Positions 42,328 to 51,533 are shown, counted from the first letter of the stretch. The stretch: DNA of 64,000 nucleotides from Candidatus Villigracilis adiacens (GCA_016703605.1 JADJBU010000002.1:1-64000); one strand, 5' to 3'. The notes: generated by a model from the sequence alone, not told the origin. Translations and numbers: made by a program.

Positions 42328-43779
42328 TCACTCATTCACGGGCAGCAGCACAATGAAGGTCGAGCCGGAGCCGAGTTTGGATTCGACCCAGACGCGCCCC
42401 TGGTGACTCTCGACGATGGATTTGACGATTGCCAGTCCCAGCCCCGAGCCTTCCACATCGCCGGGGCGGTTCGAGGCGCGGAAAAATTTCTCGAAGACCC
42501 GGCTTTGCTCATCCGGCGGGATGCCCGGTCCGCTGTCTGTCACGCGCAGGATGATCTGGTTATCCTGCATCGAGACGCTGACCTTCACTTCGCTGCCGGA
42601 CGGCGAATATTTGATGGCGTTGCCGACCAGGTTGTCAATCATCTGCCGGATGCGGATCGGGTTGGCGCGCAGCGGTTCAAGCGTTTCGCCGATCTCGCGC
42701 GTCAGGCGGATGTCCTTTTTTCGGATATGGCTGTCGAACACGTTCAGCGAATAATCGAGCACGTTGCGGATGTCGACGAACTCGCGCCGCGTATCGAAAC
42801 CTGATTCGAGCCGCCCGAGGTCGAGCAGTTCATTGACCAGGCTGGTCATATGCTGGACGCTTGCACGCAATCGCCCGAGAAACTCGCGCTGCGAATCATT
42901 GAGCGCGCCCACGCGTTCGATCAACTCCATGTAGCCGAGGATGGCGGTCAACGGCGAGCGCAGGTCGTGCGACACGGTATGGACGAAATCGTTCTTCAGG
43001 CGGTCGATCTCCTTCAGGTAGGAGATATCCTGCATCGTCACGGCGCTGCCGATGCGCGGCAACGGGGTGTATTGGGCGTTATAGACGCGCCCGTCGTCGA
43101 AATTGATCTCGTGATATTTCAACGCGCCGGTGTGGGCGCGGTCGATCAGGGCGCTCAGGTCGGCGTTGGGGATGACGTCCTTGACGTACCTCCCAACCAG
43201 CGCCGCTTCGTGCCCAAGACCGAACATTTCATAAACGGTCTGGTTTGCCAGCACTATGTAATGGTGATCGTCCAGCACCAGCACGCCGTCCTGGATGTTG
43301 GAAATGATCCCCTCCAGTTTTGCGCGTTCCGATTCGGATATCTTCGCCTTTTGCTCCAGCGAGGCCGTGGTGCGTTTCACTTCGCGCCGCAGCCAGTCTC
43401 CCAGCGCCCGCGCGCGGACCAGGCAGCGTTGAATCTCCTCCACGATCTCGTCCATCTTAAGCGGGGCGTGGATGTATCCGCTCATGCCCGCCTTCAATAC
43501 TTTCTCCGGGTAGTTGGGAGGGTTATCCGCCGAGTACAGCATGATCGGCATGGTTGGGAAGCGTTCCAGCACAGCGGCGGAGATGGCAAAACCATCCTGC
43601 CCTGCCAGGGCGTCCCCGATTACGATCAAAGCCGGGATGGCGTTCTGAATCGATCTATCCATCGCCTCGCGGTCGTGCGCCAGGATCGGGTCGAACCCCG
43701 AGGCGCGCAAAGCCTTCGCCAGCAGGTCCAGCGATGGCGAAGTATCCATTGCGAGAAGGATCAGGTCTTGTCTTGCCAT
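42328..43779 (-). CDS. Histidine kinase with degenerate receiver and PAS domain
   Basis: A 483-residue cytoplasmic protein. Residues 1-120 form a receiver-like domain, but at the phospho-acceptor site the sequence is VIGDALAGQDG, with Gly aligned to the usual Asp, and the usual Lys-Pro is HAPLK. A helix, a PAS domain (NIQDGVLVLDDHHYIVLANQ) and a kinase core follow: H box FVHTVSHDLRSPLTAILGY, N box NLVGNAIKYSP, G1 VTDSGPGIP, F FEKFFRAS, G2 GSGLGLAIVKSIVESHQG. The kinase looks active, while the receiver probably acts without phosphorylation. It sits 10 bases downstream of the next signalling gene. Confidence 0.9.
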   Translation of the reverse strand: MARQDLILLAMDTSPSLDLLAKALRASGFDPILAHDREAMDRSIQNAIPALIVIGDALAGQDGFAISAAVLERFPTMPIMLYSADNPPNYPEKVLKAGMSGYIHAPLKMDEIVEEIQRCLVRARALGDWLRREVKRTTASLEQKAKISESERAKLEGIISNIQDGVLVLDDHHYIVLANQTVYEMFGLGHEAALVGRYVKDVIPNADLSALIDRAHTGALKYHEINFDDGRVYNAQYTPLPRIGSAVTMQDISYLKEIDRLKNDFVHTVSHDLRSPLTAILGYMELIERVGALNDSQREFLGRLRASVQHMTSLVNELLDLGRLESGFDTRREFVDIRNVLDYSLNVFDSHIRKKDIRLTREIGETLEPLRANPIRIRQMIDNLVGNAIKYSPSGSEVKVSVSMQDNQIILRVTDSGPGIPPDEQSRVFEKFFRASNRPGDVEGSGLGLAIVKSIVESHQGRVWVESKLGSGSTFIVLLPVNE

Positions 43780-43789
43780 TGAATCAGGT

Positions 43790-44941
43790 TTATTTGGGCG
43801 GAGTCACGGTGTTTTCCGAGGAATGGATCAGGCGCGTCAACGCGGTCTTCACGCTTTCGAGAGCCTTCTTTTGTTCAGCGTTGAGCGCGCCGGGCATTTC
43901 GGTCAACACCAGGTTGAGCGGATAGACCGCCGCCTCCCCTTCGGCACGGATGGATTTTCGCAGCGAGTCGAGCAGGGCATGGCGGGCTTTTTCACCGGCG
44001 CGGGCGTTTTCCGCCGTGTGTTCGAGGGCGCGGAACAAGCGGGCATTGACCAGCGAGATCGAGGCATAATCCGCCATGGCTTCGAGCATGGTCTGCGAGT
44101 CGCGCGAGAATTCGCGGTCGGCTTTGCGGACGATGATCATCAAGCCAATGACTTCACTCTTGATCTTGATCGGCACCACCCCGGCGGCTTTTCCCAGCCC
44201 GGCGATCTTGAACTTTTGCAGGGGCACGCCGTTCATGAACAGGCTTTCGCCCGAGAGCGCCACCAGCGAACTGATGCCGTCGTCCACGGGCTGGTTCATT
44301 TTCTTCAACCAGGCGTCGGGCAGCCCGCGTTGAGCGCGGAGAAGGTATTGATTGCCCTTCTCTTCGCGCAGCATCAGCCAGCACATTTCCGCCTCGCCCA
44401 ATTGCAGGGCGCTTTCGAGAATGCGGTCGAAGAGATAACGCTGGTCGGTGACAGAGGTAACCGCCTTCGCAATCGAAAGAATGGTGGTCATGTCGCGCAG
44501 CCGCCGCTGCAATTCGTCGTTGGTGGCTTTCAACTGGCGGTCGAGCTTTTGGCGTTCGCGCGCCTCCTGGGTCTGGCGCAGCGCGCGCTCGACGATGGAG
44601 ACCGCTTCAGCGTCGCGCAGGGGCCAGAACATCACGTCCATCGCGCCGAGGCGGAACGCCTGGATCGCGTCGTGTTCCTGTCCCTTTTCAGCAATGACAA
44701 TGACCGGGGATTTGACGTTTTGGGAATTGAGCGCCGCCAGCAGGTCTTTCCCGCTCAAGCCTGGGAGATTGATATTGGCGAGGACCAGGTCCGGCGGAGT
44801 CTGAACCGCGTGCTTGATGGCAGAACCCGCATCCCCCACCACGGTCACCTGGTAACCGAGCGGCTGGAGCGCCTGCCTGCCGATCAGGTCTGCAATATCT
44901 GGGTCGCTTTCGACAATGAGGATTCGTTCCCCGGTGGTCAT
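43790..44941 (-). CDS. Pseudo-receiver plus GAF protein
   Basis: A 383-residue protein: receiver-like domain (residues about 5-120), coiled coil (RALRQTQEARERQKLDRQLKA), GAF domain (about 165-310, ILESALQLGEAEMCWLMLREE, GVVPIKIKSEVIGLMIIV) and a helical tail. The receiver keeps the acidic ESD near the N-terminus but has Asn for the phospho-acceptor Asp (LVLANINLPGLSG) and Trp for the conserved Lys (MFWPLRD). It therefore cannot be phosphorylated in the normal way. No output DNA-binding domain is present. It is co-transcribed with the histidine kinase. Confidence 0.88.
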   Translation of the reverse strand: MTTGERILIVESDPDIADLIGRQALQPLGYQVTVVGDAGSAIKHAVQTPPDLVLANINLPGLSGKDLLAALNSQNVKSPVIVIAEKGQEHDAIQAFRLGAMDVMFWPLRDAEAVSIVERALRQTQEARERQKLDRQLKATNDELQRRLRDMTTILSIAKAVTSVTDQRYLFDRILESALQLGEAEMCWLMLREEKGNQYLLRAQRGLPDAWLKKMNQPVDDGISSLVALSGESLFMNGVPLQKFKIAGLGKAAGVVPIKIKSEVIGLMIIVRKADREFSRDSQTMLEAMADYASISLVNARLFRALEHTAENARAGEKARHALLDSLRKSIRAEGEAAVYPLNLVLTEMPGALNAEQKKALESVKTALTRLIHSSENTVTPPK

Positions 44942-44979
44942 GAAGTTTCTCCTTTCGGGGATTCTATCACCTTTTCGAT

Positions 44980-44985
44980 TACAAT
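44980..44985 (+). promoter_or_regulatory. -10-like TACAAT, possible leaderless start
   Basis: TACAAT ends 7 bases before the ATG at 44993, with no ribosome site between, in the 51-bp gap divergent from the signalling pair. Confidence 0.45.
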
Positions 44986-44992
44986 CTTAAAT

Positions 44993-45961
44993 ATGAACCA
45001 TGCGCGATACAAGATCGCGGTTATCATCCCAGCCTATCGGGTCGAAAGGGAAATCCAGTCCGTCCTCGCGGCGATTCCCGCCTTCGTCCGCTTCATCATC
45101 GTCGTGGATGACGCTTCGCCCGATTCATGCGCCGACCTTGTGACTGCCGCCGCCAAACGGGACAAACGCATTACGCTGATTCGTCATCAAATGAACCAGG
45201 GCGTGGGCGGCGCCATGACGACCGGATTCAAAAAAGCCCTGGAATTCCAGAGCGAGATCGTCGTCAAATTGGACGGCGACGGGCAGATGGACCCGCACTA
45301 CATTCCCACCCTCATCGCGCCGCTGATCGAAGGCGAAGCCGATTACGCCAAGGGCAATCGTTTTCGTGATTTCAATTCGCTCGGGCAAATGCCCTTCATC
45401 CGGCGCGTCGGCAACCTTGGCTTGAGCTTCCTCTCGAAAGCCGCCACCGGCTACTGGAACATCTTCGACCCGACCAACGGTTACTTCGCCATCCGCGCCG
45501 ATGTGCTTGCCCAACTCCCGCTCGATAAACTCGATAAAACCTATTTCTTCGAAACCTCCATGCTCTCGCATCTATACCTGCTCGGCGCCTGCGCGCAGGA
45601 CGTCACCATCCCGGCGAAGTATGGCAGCGAATCATCCAGCCTTTCGGTCCGCCGCGCCCTGTTCGAATTTCCGTTCAAACTCACACATACGCTCCTGCGC
45701 CGCCTCGTGTTGAAATATTTCATCTTCGATTTTTCGATGATGTCCATCTACCTGCTGACGGGCATTCCGCTCCTGCTCTTCGGTCTGATCTTCGGCGGCA
45801 TCAAATGGATTCAATACGCCAGCCTCGGCATCCCCGCGCCGACCGGCACGGTCATCCTGCCGACCCTTTCGGTCATCCTTGCGATCCAGATTCTATTGTC
45901 CGCCATCGAGATCGACCTGAACGCCGCGCCGCGCAAGGCGTTGAGCAAAGCCATGGAGTGA
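44993..45961 (+). CDS. Family 2 glycosyltransferase, membrane-anchored
   Basis: A 322-residue GT-A enzyme: IAVIIPAYRVEREIQ at the N-terminus, VVDDASPD, NQGVGGAMTTGFKKAL and the metal-binding VVKLDGDGQMDPHYI. Two C-terminal helices (MMSIYLLTGIPLLLFGLIFGG and TVILPTLSVILAIQILLSAIE) place it at the membrane, like dolichyl/undecaprenyl-phosphate sugar transferases (DPM1-like). The sugar and acceptor are unknown. One base separates it from the next gene. Confidence 0.88.
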   Translation: MNHARYKIAVIIPAYRVEREIQSVLAAIPAFVRFIIVVDDASPDSCADLVTAAAKRDKRITLIRHQMNQGVGGAMTTGFKKALEFQSEIVVKLDGDGQMDPHYIPTLIAPLIEGEADYAKGNRFRDFNSLGQMPFIRRVGNLGLSFLSKAATGYWNIFDPTNGYFAIRADVLAQLPLDKLDKTYFFETSMLSHLYLLGACAQDVTIPAKYGSESSSLSVRRALFEFPFKLTHTLLRRLVLKYFIFDFSMMSIYLLTGIPLLLFGLIFGGIKWIQYASLGIPAPTGTVILPTLSVILAIQILLSAIEIDLNAAPRKALSKAME

Positions 45962-45962
45962 A

Positions 45963-48221
45963 ATGAATCCCCAGCCTTACATCCCCGGATTCAAACCCGC
46001 GGAGGTGGGTCCCCTCTCCCGCTTTTTACCCGCCCTGGAGGATGGAGTCATCTCAGGCTGGCTCGCGCATCTTGCCTCCCCCTTCGACGCGGCTCTGGGC
46101 GGGGCCGGAAGCTGGCTGCTCGACCCGTTCGGATTCTCCCCGAAGCTGACTCTCGAAGCCGCCCGCAGCGGATTCCGCGTGCTGGTGACGGCGAACAACC
46201 CCATCACCCGTTTTCTGCTGGAGGTCTTTGCCGACCCGCCGCCCGCAGCCGAATTCACAGCCGCGCTTGCAGATTTGGGCGCGGTCAAGAAGGGGGAGGA
46301 AAGACTCGAAGTTCACCTGCAATCCCTTTACCTGACCCAATGCGAAAAATGCGAACAGAACGTCCATGCCCAGGCTTTTCTCTGGCGCAAGGGCGAGGCT
46401 GCCCCGTATGCGAAGGTCTATGAATGCAAACAGTGCGGCGACTCGGGCGAACGCATAACCGGCGAAGAGGACAGGGAAAACGCCAGGCACATCGCCGCAA
46501 CGGATACCCTGCATCGCACGCGCCTGTTCGAGCGGGTGGTCTCGCTCAAGGATGAAGACCGCTTCTATGCCGAGGAAGCCATCGAGCATTACCTGCCGCG
46601 TCCGTTGTATTTCATCGGCACGGTGTTGAACCGGCTCGATGGGCTGACTCTTTCGCCGGTCCGCAAGCGGGCATTGACGGCGCTGCTGCTGCTGGCGTTC
46701 GACGCGGGCAATACGCTCTGGGCGCACCCGGCGGAACGTCCGCGGCCGAAGCAGCTCACCACGCCGAACCAATTCCGCGAAGACAATCTGTGGACCATGC
46801 TCGAGCGTGGAGTCGGCTTGTTTGCAGAATCAGGCTCACCCGTCCCGTTTGAAGCGTGGCCAAAAAAAATCCCAGACTCCGGGGGCATCGTCATCTATGA
46901 AGGGCGTCTCAAGGACCTGGCGCATGAAGTCAAACGCGAGATTCCGATTGCGGCGGTGATCGGGTCCATCCCAAGACCGAACCAGGCGTTCTGGACCCTT
47001 TCGGCGTTGTGGGCGGGCTGGCTGTGGGGCAGGAACGCGGTCGAGCCGTACAAGGTCGCGCTGCGGCGCAGGCGTTACGATTGGGCGTGGAATGCGACCG
47101 CGTTGCACGCGATGTTCAGCCACTTGAATGAACTGCTCGCGGACGGCGTGCCGGTCTTTGGCGTGCTGCCCGAACCCGAGGCGTCTTTCATAACCTCGGC
47201 GTTGACAGCCGCGCAAGCCGCGGGTTTCGTTTTGGAAAGCGTTGCGTTAAGAAGCGAACACGACCCGGCGCAGTTCCTTTGGAAGAGCGGCAGCAAACCC
47301 ACGCCCGCGCCGATGGAGATCGAAACGATACGGAGGGCAATGCGCGAATTTTTATCGGCGCGGGGCGAACCGGCGGGATATTTATACGTCCACGCGGCGG
47401 GGCTGGTCGCGCTGGCAGAGTCTAATTCGTTGAAGCGGGATGGGGATGAATTCGACGTTGCATTGCGAAAAACGCAAAATGCGATGGAGCAGGCGGTGAA
47501 AGAGGATGCGGCTTTCGTCCATTATTCTTCGGGCGAAGGTGTGGATACGGGGATGTGGGGTTTGAAGAGCGTCGTTTCTGATGAAATAAAGAATCTCCCG
47601 CCCGGCGGCATAAAGGAATCATTGTCCGACAGGGTCGAAGTTGCGATTGTGACGTATTTGCAAAAACATCCCCAGGCGATCTACATCGAGATCGAGGAGG
47701 AATTGAACAAACAATTCCCCGGTCTGATGACGCCCTCGAAAGGTTTGATCTACGCGGTCTTGAATTCCTATACAGACAAGGATGGCGGGATGCACACCCT
47801 CCGCGTTGAAGATTTTGCGGCGGCGCGGCGTAAGGAATTGCAAAAGGTCTTCGACCTGCTCGAAGAGGTCGGGCGGCGGCTGGGGTACGAATCGAAGCGG
47901 GAAGGGCAGGTATTGTCCTGGTTCGAGGATGGGAAGCCCGCGCGAAAGTTTTACGCGCTCGCTTCGGCGCTGGTCCACCGCGCGCTGGAGCAGGCGGACG
48001 GGCAGACCATGATTGTCTTCCCCGGCGGGCGGGCGGCTTTGGTGGCATATAAACAAAACCGCGACCCGTCGTTGAAGGAAAATTTAAAAAAACATCCGCT
48101 GGTGAAATACCGCACCCTGCGCGGAATGCTCGAACTGCCGGTCCTCTCCCGCGAGACATTCGACGAGCAGGTCGCCAGCGACCCGGTGGAGAAGGCGGTC
48201 TGGCAGATGATGATGTTTTGA
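45963..48221 (+). CDS. Large protein resembling a degenerate DNA methylase
   Basis: A 752-residue soluble protein. The SWLLDPFGFSPKLTLEAARS then FRVLVTANNPITRFLLE region (about residues 50-90) looks like motif I and the following strand of adenine-specific DNA methylases (DPFAGGGT, then DLNP). Two CxxC pairs (CEKC and CKQC, about 130-160) suggest a zinc finger in the same place as in COG1743/DUF1156-type methylases. At the position of the catalytic DPPY there is IGSIPRPNQAFWTLS. Gly-rich and catalytic residues are gone, so it is probably not a methyltransferase. Its last 220 residues contain a winged-helix-like segment. The role is unknown; it follows a glycosyltransferase by one base. Confidence 0.55.
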   Translation: MNPQPYIPGFKPAEVGPLSRFLPALEDGVISGWLAHLASPFDAALGGAGSWLLDPFGFSPKLTLEAARSGFRVLVTANNPITRFLLEVFADPPPAAEFTAALADLGAVKKGEERLEVHLQSLYLTQCEKCEQNVHAQAFLWRKGEAAPYAKVYECKQCGDSGERITGEEDRENARHIAATDTLHRTRLFERVVSLKDEDRFYAEEAIEHYLPRPLYFIGTVLNRLDGLTLSPVRKRALTALLLLAFDAGNTLWAHPAERPRPKQLTTPNQFREDNLWTMLERGVGLFAESGSPVPFEAWPKKIPDSGGIVIYEGRLKDLAHEVKREIPIAAVIGSIPRPNQAFWTLSALWAGWLWGRNAVEPYKVALRRRRYDWAWNATALHAMFSHLNELLADGVPVFGVLPEPEASFITSALTAAQAAGFVLESVALRSEHDPAQFLWKSGSKPTPAPMEIETIRRAMREFLSARGEPAGYLYVHAAGLVALAESNSLKRDGDEFDVALRKTQNAMEQAVKEDAAFVHYSSGEGVDTGMWGLKSVVSDEIKNLPPGGIKESLSDRVEVAIVTYLQKHPQAIYIEIEEELNKQFPGLMTPSKGLIYAVLNSYTDKDGGMHTLRVEDFAAARRKELQKVFDLLEEVGRRLGYESKREGQVLSWFEDGKPARKFYALASALVHRALEQADGQTMIVFPGGRAALVAYKQNRDPSLKENLKKHPLVKYRTLRGMLELPVLSRETFDEQVASDPVEKAVWQMMMF

Positions 48222-48426
48222 GCGAATAACCCGCCTTGGGGGTAACTACTCAACGGCTTGTCATTTCGACGAGCCGTTCGACACCCTCAGGGTAAACTCT
48301 ACCAGGAGAAATGACGATCGAAAATGAGCGGGCTGAACAGGTATGCCTGGCGACCATTTCTTAATGTTCAGAATCATGGTATAAAATTTTGCGTCAACAT
48401 TCAAATTCATATTTCTTACGAGGCTG
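48222..48426. other. Short gap with hairpin
   Basis: ACGGCT...AGCCGT (48253-48277) encloses GTCATTTCGACG; ATGACGATCG follows. A TATAAA near 48380 may serve the downstream phosphorylase gene. No gene is seen. Confidence 0.4.
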
Positions 48427-50070
48427 ATGACTGAAAAAACACCGGGATTGCTTTCATATTTGTACGGGGGAAATATCTCTGCGCGTCTGTTGGAACAAAC
48501 CCAAAACTTATTGGATCAATATCGTCCGCGCATCAAACCGCATAACGGCGAACTGACCGAACGCGACTCGATCCTCATCACCTACGGCGACCAGGTACAA
48601 CACCCAAACGAAAAACCACTGCAAACCCTCAGGAAGTTTTGCGACGCATACCTGACCGGCATCGTCGGTGGGATTCACATCCTCCCCTTCTATCCGTGGA
48701 CATCGGATGATGGGTTCTCAGTCGTGGACTATCGCCAGATTGATCCCAACCTTGGCTCATGGAACGATGTCTCATCCATGCAAAACTTTCGTTTGATGTT
48801 CGATGGCGTCATCAATCACATCTCATCGCAAAGCGACTGGTTCCAGAAATTTCTGCAAGACGACCCGCATTACAAAAATTACTTCATCGCAATCGAAGGC
48901 AAACCGGACCTTTCGCAAGTTGTCCGTCCGCGCGCGCTGCCTTTGCTCACAACCTTTCAAACTCCGTCCGGCGGGAAAAAAGTTTGGACGACTTTCAGCG
49001 ACGACCAGATAGACCTCAATTTCAAGAATCCCGAAGTCCTGCTCGAAATCCTCGACATTCTGCTTTTATACGCCGAGCGCGGCGCGGACTTTATCCGCCT
49101 CGACGCGATTGCGTATCTATGGAAGGAGATCGGCACGACCTGCATTCACCTTCCGCAAACACATGCGGTTATTCAATTCCTGCGAGCCGCCATGGACGAA
49201 GCCGCGCCGCATGTGCAGCTCATCACCGAGACCAACGTCCCACACGCTGATAACATCTCCTACTTCGGAGACGGATCCAACGAAGCGCAACTCGTTTACA
49301 ACTTTGCCCTGCCGCCGCTGACCCTCCACGCCTTCCACACCGGCGATGCGCGGACTTTATCCGACTGGGCGAAGACATTGATTCTTCCCTCGAACAAAAC
49401 CACCTTCTTCAACTTCCTCGCCTCGCACGACGGGATCGGGCTGAATCCTGCCCGGGGGATTTTATCGGACGCTGAGATCGACTCGCTGGTCAATAAAGTC
49501 ATCGAGCATGGCGGCTTGATCTCGTACAAGCACAACGCAGACGGGACGCAGAGTCCGTATGAGATGAATATCAACTATTTTGACGCGTTATCCAACCCAA
49601 ATGGGAATGAACCGTTGGAGCTGCAAGTTAGCCGCTTCATCGCCGCCCAGTCCATTATGCTCTCTCTCATCGGCGTGCCGGGCATTTACTTCCACAGTCT
49701 CTTCGGCTCATGCGGCTGGATCGAAGGCGTAAAGCAGACCGGTCGCAACCGCACCATCAATCGCGAGAAGTTGCAGTTCGATGAATTGCAGGGTCAACTT
49801 GCGGATAAAAACTCTTTACGTTATAAAGTTTTCACAAGATACAGCCAGTTATTGAATACAAGAAGCGCGTCATCCGCATTCGACCCGCATGGGACGCAGG
49901 TCATCCACGACCTGCATCCCGCCGTCTTCGCCGTGGAGCGGATTTCGCCGGATGGCAAGTCTCGCAGGTTATGTTTGCACAATGTAAGCCGGATAGCGGT
50001 TTCGTTTTCTGTGAATGAAAAGCAATTGTCGCTGGAGCCGTATCAAGCGTTTTGGTTAAAAACCACCTAA
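48427..50070 (+). CDS. GH13 subfamily 18-type sugar phosphorylase
   Basis: A 547-residue alpha-amylase-fold enzyme. The catalytic Asp lies in DFIRLDAIAYLW (Asp226), Glu in LITETNVPH (Glu268) and the stabilising Asp in FLASHDGIGLNP (Asp335). GIHILPFYPWTSDDGFSVVDY and DGVINHISSQSDWF are typical of sucrose phosphorylase-like GH13_18 enzymes, which cleave alpha-glucosides with phosphate to glucose 1-phosphate. With a GpgS-type synthase encoded 3 kb downstream, glucosylglycerate phosphorylase is the most likely specificity; sucrose or glucosylglycerol remain possible. Confidence 0.85.
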   Translation: MTEKTPGLLSYLYGGNISARLLEQTQNLLDQYRPRIKPHNGELTERDSILITYGDQVQHPNEKPLQTLRKFCDAYLTGIVGGIHILPFYPWTSDDGFSVVDYRQIDPNLGSWNDVSSMQNFRLMFDGVINHISSQSDWFQKFLQDDPHYKNYFIAIEGKPDLSQVVRPRALPLLTTFQTPSGGKKVWTTFSDDQIDLNFKNPEVLLEILDILLLYAERGADFIRLDAIAYLWKEIGTTCIHLPQTHAVIQFLRAAMDEAAPHVQLITETNVPHADNISYFGDGSNEAQLVYNFALPPLTLHAFHTGDARTLSDWAKTLILPSNKTTFFNFLASHDGIGLNPARGILSDAEIDSLVNKVIEHGGLISYKHNADGTQSPYEMNINYFDALSNPNGNEPLELQVSRFIAAQSIMLSLIGVPGIYFHSLFGSCGWIEGVKQTGRNRTINREKLQFDELQGQLADKNSLRYKVFTRYSQLLNTRSASSAFDPHGTQVIHDLHPAVFAVERISPDGKSRRLCLHNVSRIAVSFSVNEKQLSLEPYQAFWLKTT

Positions 50071-50167
50071 CCCGTCATTGCGAGGAGGGCTTCAGCCCGA
50101 CGAAGCAATCTACAAATTAGCCATACAAGATTGCTTCGTGGCGCTTTGCGCCACTCGCAATGACGGG
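50071..50167. repeat. 97-bp palindromic element
   Basis: Outer arms CCCGTCATTGCGAG and CTCGCAATGACGGG are perfect, inner arms GAAGCAATC and GATTGCTTC are perfect, and small stems (GGGCTTCAGCCC, GGCGCTTTGCGCC) sit between. It begins one base after the phosphorylase stop and ends 16 bases before the glycosyltransferase start. Confidence 0.85.
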
Positions 50168-50183
50168 ACACATGAGGCAATCC

Positions 50184-51527
50184 ATGAATCCTTCCTCCCA
50201 CAACATCGGCTTTATCTCCACCCGCTTTGCAGGCACAGACGGCGTCTCGCTGGAAACGCAGAAATGGGCAACAGTACTTGAGCGCATGGGGCATAAGTGC
50301 TATTACTTCGCAGGCGAATGCGACCGCAGCGCTGATTCATCTCACGTCGTACCCGAGGCGTTTTATCGTCACCCCGAAATTGACAAACTGAATCAACAAG
50401 CCTACTCCGGCAGTTGGACGGTGACGAACGAGGCGCGCGAGGCGCATCCCGAGATCGCCGCGCTGCGCAGGGATTTCTTCTCCATCTACATCCGTCCGCC
50501 GCAGATGACCAAACGCGTGAACGAGTTGAAGGAATATTTCAAGGAGGAGTTATACAAGTTTGCGCGCCGCTTCGAACTCGAAGTCCTCATCCCCGAAAAC
50601 GCGCTCACCATTCCACTCAACCTGCCGCTGGGACTCGCCATTACCGAATTCATCGCCGAGACCGGCTTCCCCACCATCGCGCATCATCACGATTTTCACT
50701 GGGAACGCCAGCGCTTTCAGGTCAATTGCGTGCATGATTATCTCGCCGCGGCATTCCCGCCCAACCTGCCCTCGATCCGGCATGTCGTCATCAATTCGAT
50801 TCAGGCGCAGCAGATCGCTTCGCGTCACGGACTGACCTCGGAGGTCATCCCCAACGTGATGGATTTCGACTCCCCGCCTCCCGTCCCGGACCCGTACACG
50901 GATTCTGTCCGAAAAGATTTTGGCATCGCCGACGGCGAATACTTCTTCCTGCAACCGACGCGCGTCATTCAACGCAAGGGCATCGAACACGCCATCGAGT
51001 TGATGCGCCGCCTCGACCTGCCCGCCAAGCTCATCATCTCGCACGCCAGCGGCGACGAAGGGGACGATTACGAACAGCGCGTGCGAGAGTATGCCCATCT
51101 ATTGAGCGTGGATGTCCGTTTTGAAGCGGATCAGGTGCAGGATGCGCGCGGCACGACAAAGAATGGCGAAAAGATATACACGCTGGGCGATGTGTATCCT
51201 CACGCCGACCTGGTCACCTATCCCTCCAGCATCGAAGGCTTCGGCAACGCCTTTCTCGAAGCCGTCTATTATCACCGCCCGATCCTGGTCAACAATTACT
51301 CCATCTACGAAGTGGACATCAAACCCAAGGGCTTCCACACCCTCTGGTTCGACGGCTACATCAGCGCCAACACGATTGCCGCCGTAAAACACGCCTTGCA
51401 AAACCCCGACCAGACCCGCGAATGGGCGGAGAAAAATTACCAGCTCGCACAACGCTATTTTTCCTTCACCGTCCTCCAACACCTGCTGGAATCCGTGCTG
51501 GACGACTGCCTCGGGCATGAGCGATGA
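50184..51527 (+). CDS. Family 4 glycosyltransferase
   Basis: About 447 residues, GT-B fold. N-terminal NIGFISTRFAGTDGVSLETQKWA matches acceptor-side GT4 domains. The C-terminal half has FLQPTRVIQRKGIEHAIELM and the donor-site SSIEGFGNAFLEAVYYHRPILVNNY with the EX7E glutamates. GAGGCAATCC lies before the chosen ATG. Its place between the phosphorylase and the GpgS fusion suggests it acts on a glycerate-type or related glycoside, for example adding mannose to glucosylglycerate; that is inference. Confidence 0.85.
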   Translation: MNPSSHNIGFISTRFAGTDGVSLETQKWATVLERMGHKCYYFAGECDRSADSSHVVPEAFYRHPEIDKLNQQAYSGSWTVTNEAREAHPEIAALRRDFFSIYIRPPQMTKRVNELKEYFKEELYKFARRFELEVLIPENALTIPLNLPLGLAITEFIAETGFPTIAHHHDFHWERQRFQVNCVHDYLAAAFPPNLPSIRHVVINSIQAQQIASRHGLTSEVIPNVMDFDSPPPVPDPYTDSVRKDFGIADGEYFFLQPTRVIQRKGIEHAIELMRRLDLPAKLIISHASGDEGDDYEQRVREYAHLLSVDVRFEADQVQDARGTTKNGEKIYTLGDVYPHADLVTYPSSIEGFGNAFLEAVYYHRPILVNNYSIYEVDIKPKGFHTLWFDGYISANTIAAVKHALQNPDQTREWAEKNYQLAQRYFSFTVLQHLLESVLDDCLGHER

Positions 51528-51533
51528 TCGTAC

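Noticed and set aside
43823..44992. Very long N-terminal extension of the GT2 glycosyltransferase frame
   Set aside because: It is antisense to the pseudo-receiver/GAF gene; the GT2 domain begins at the ATG at 44993 behind TACAAT.
45963..48221. Restriction-modification or BREX-like defence locus
   Set aside because: No nuclease, helicase or PglZ-like neighbour exists and the methylase motifs are lost; the context is glycosyltransferases and signalling.
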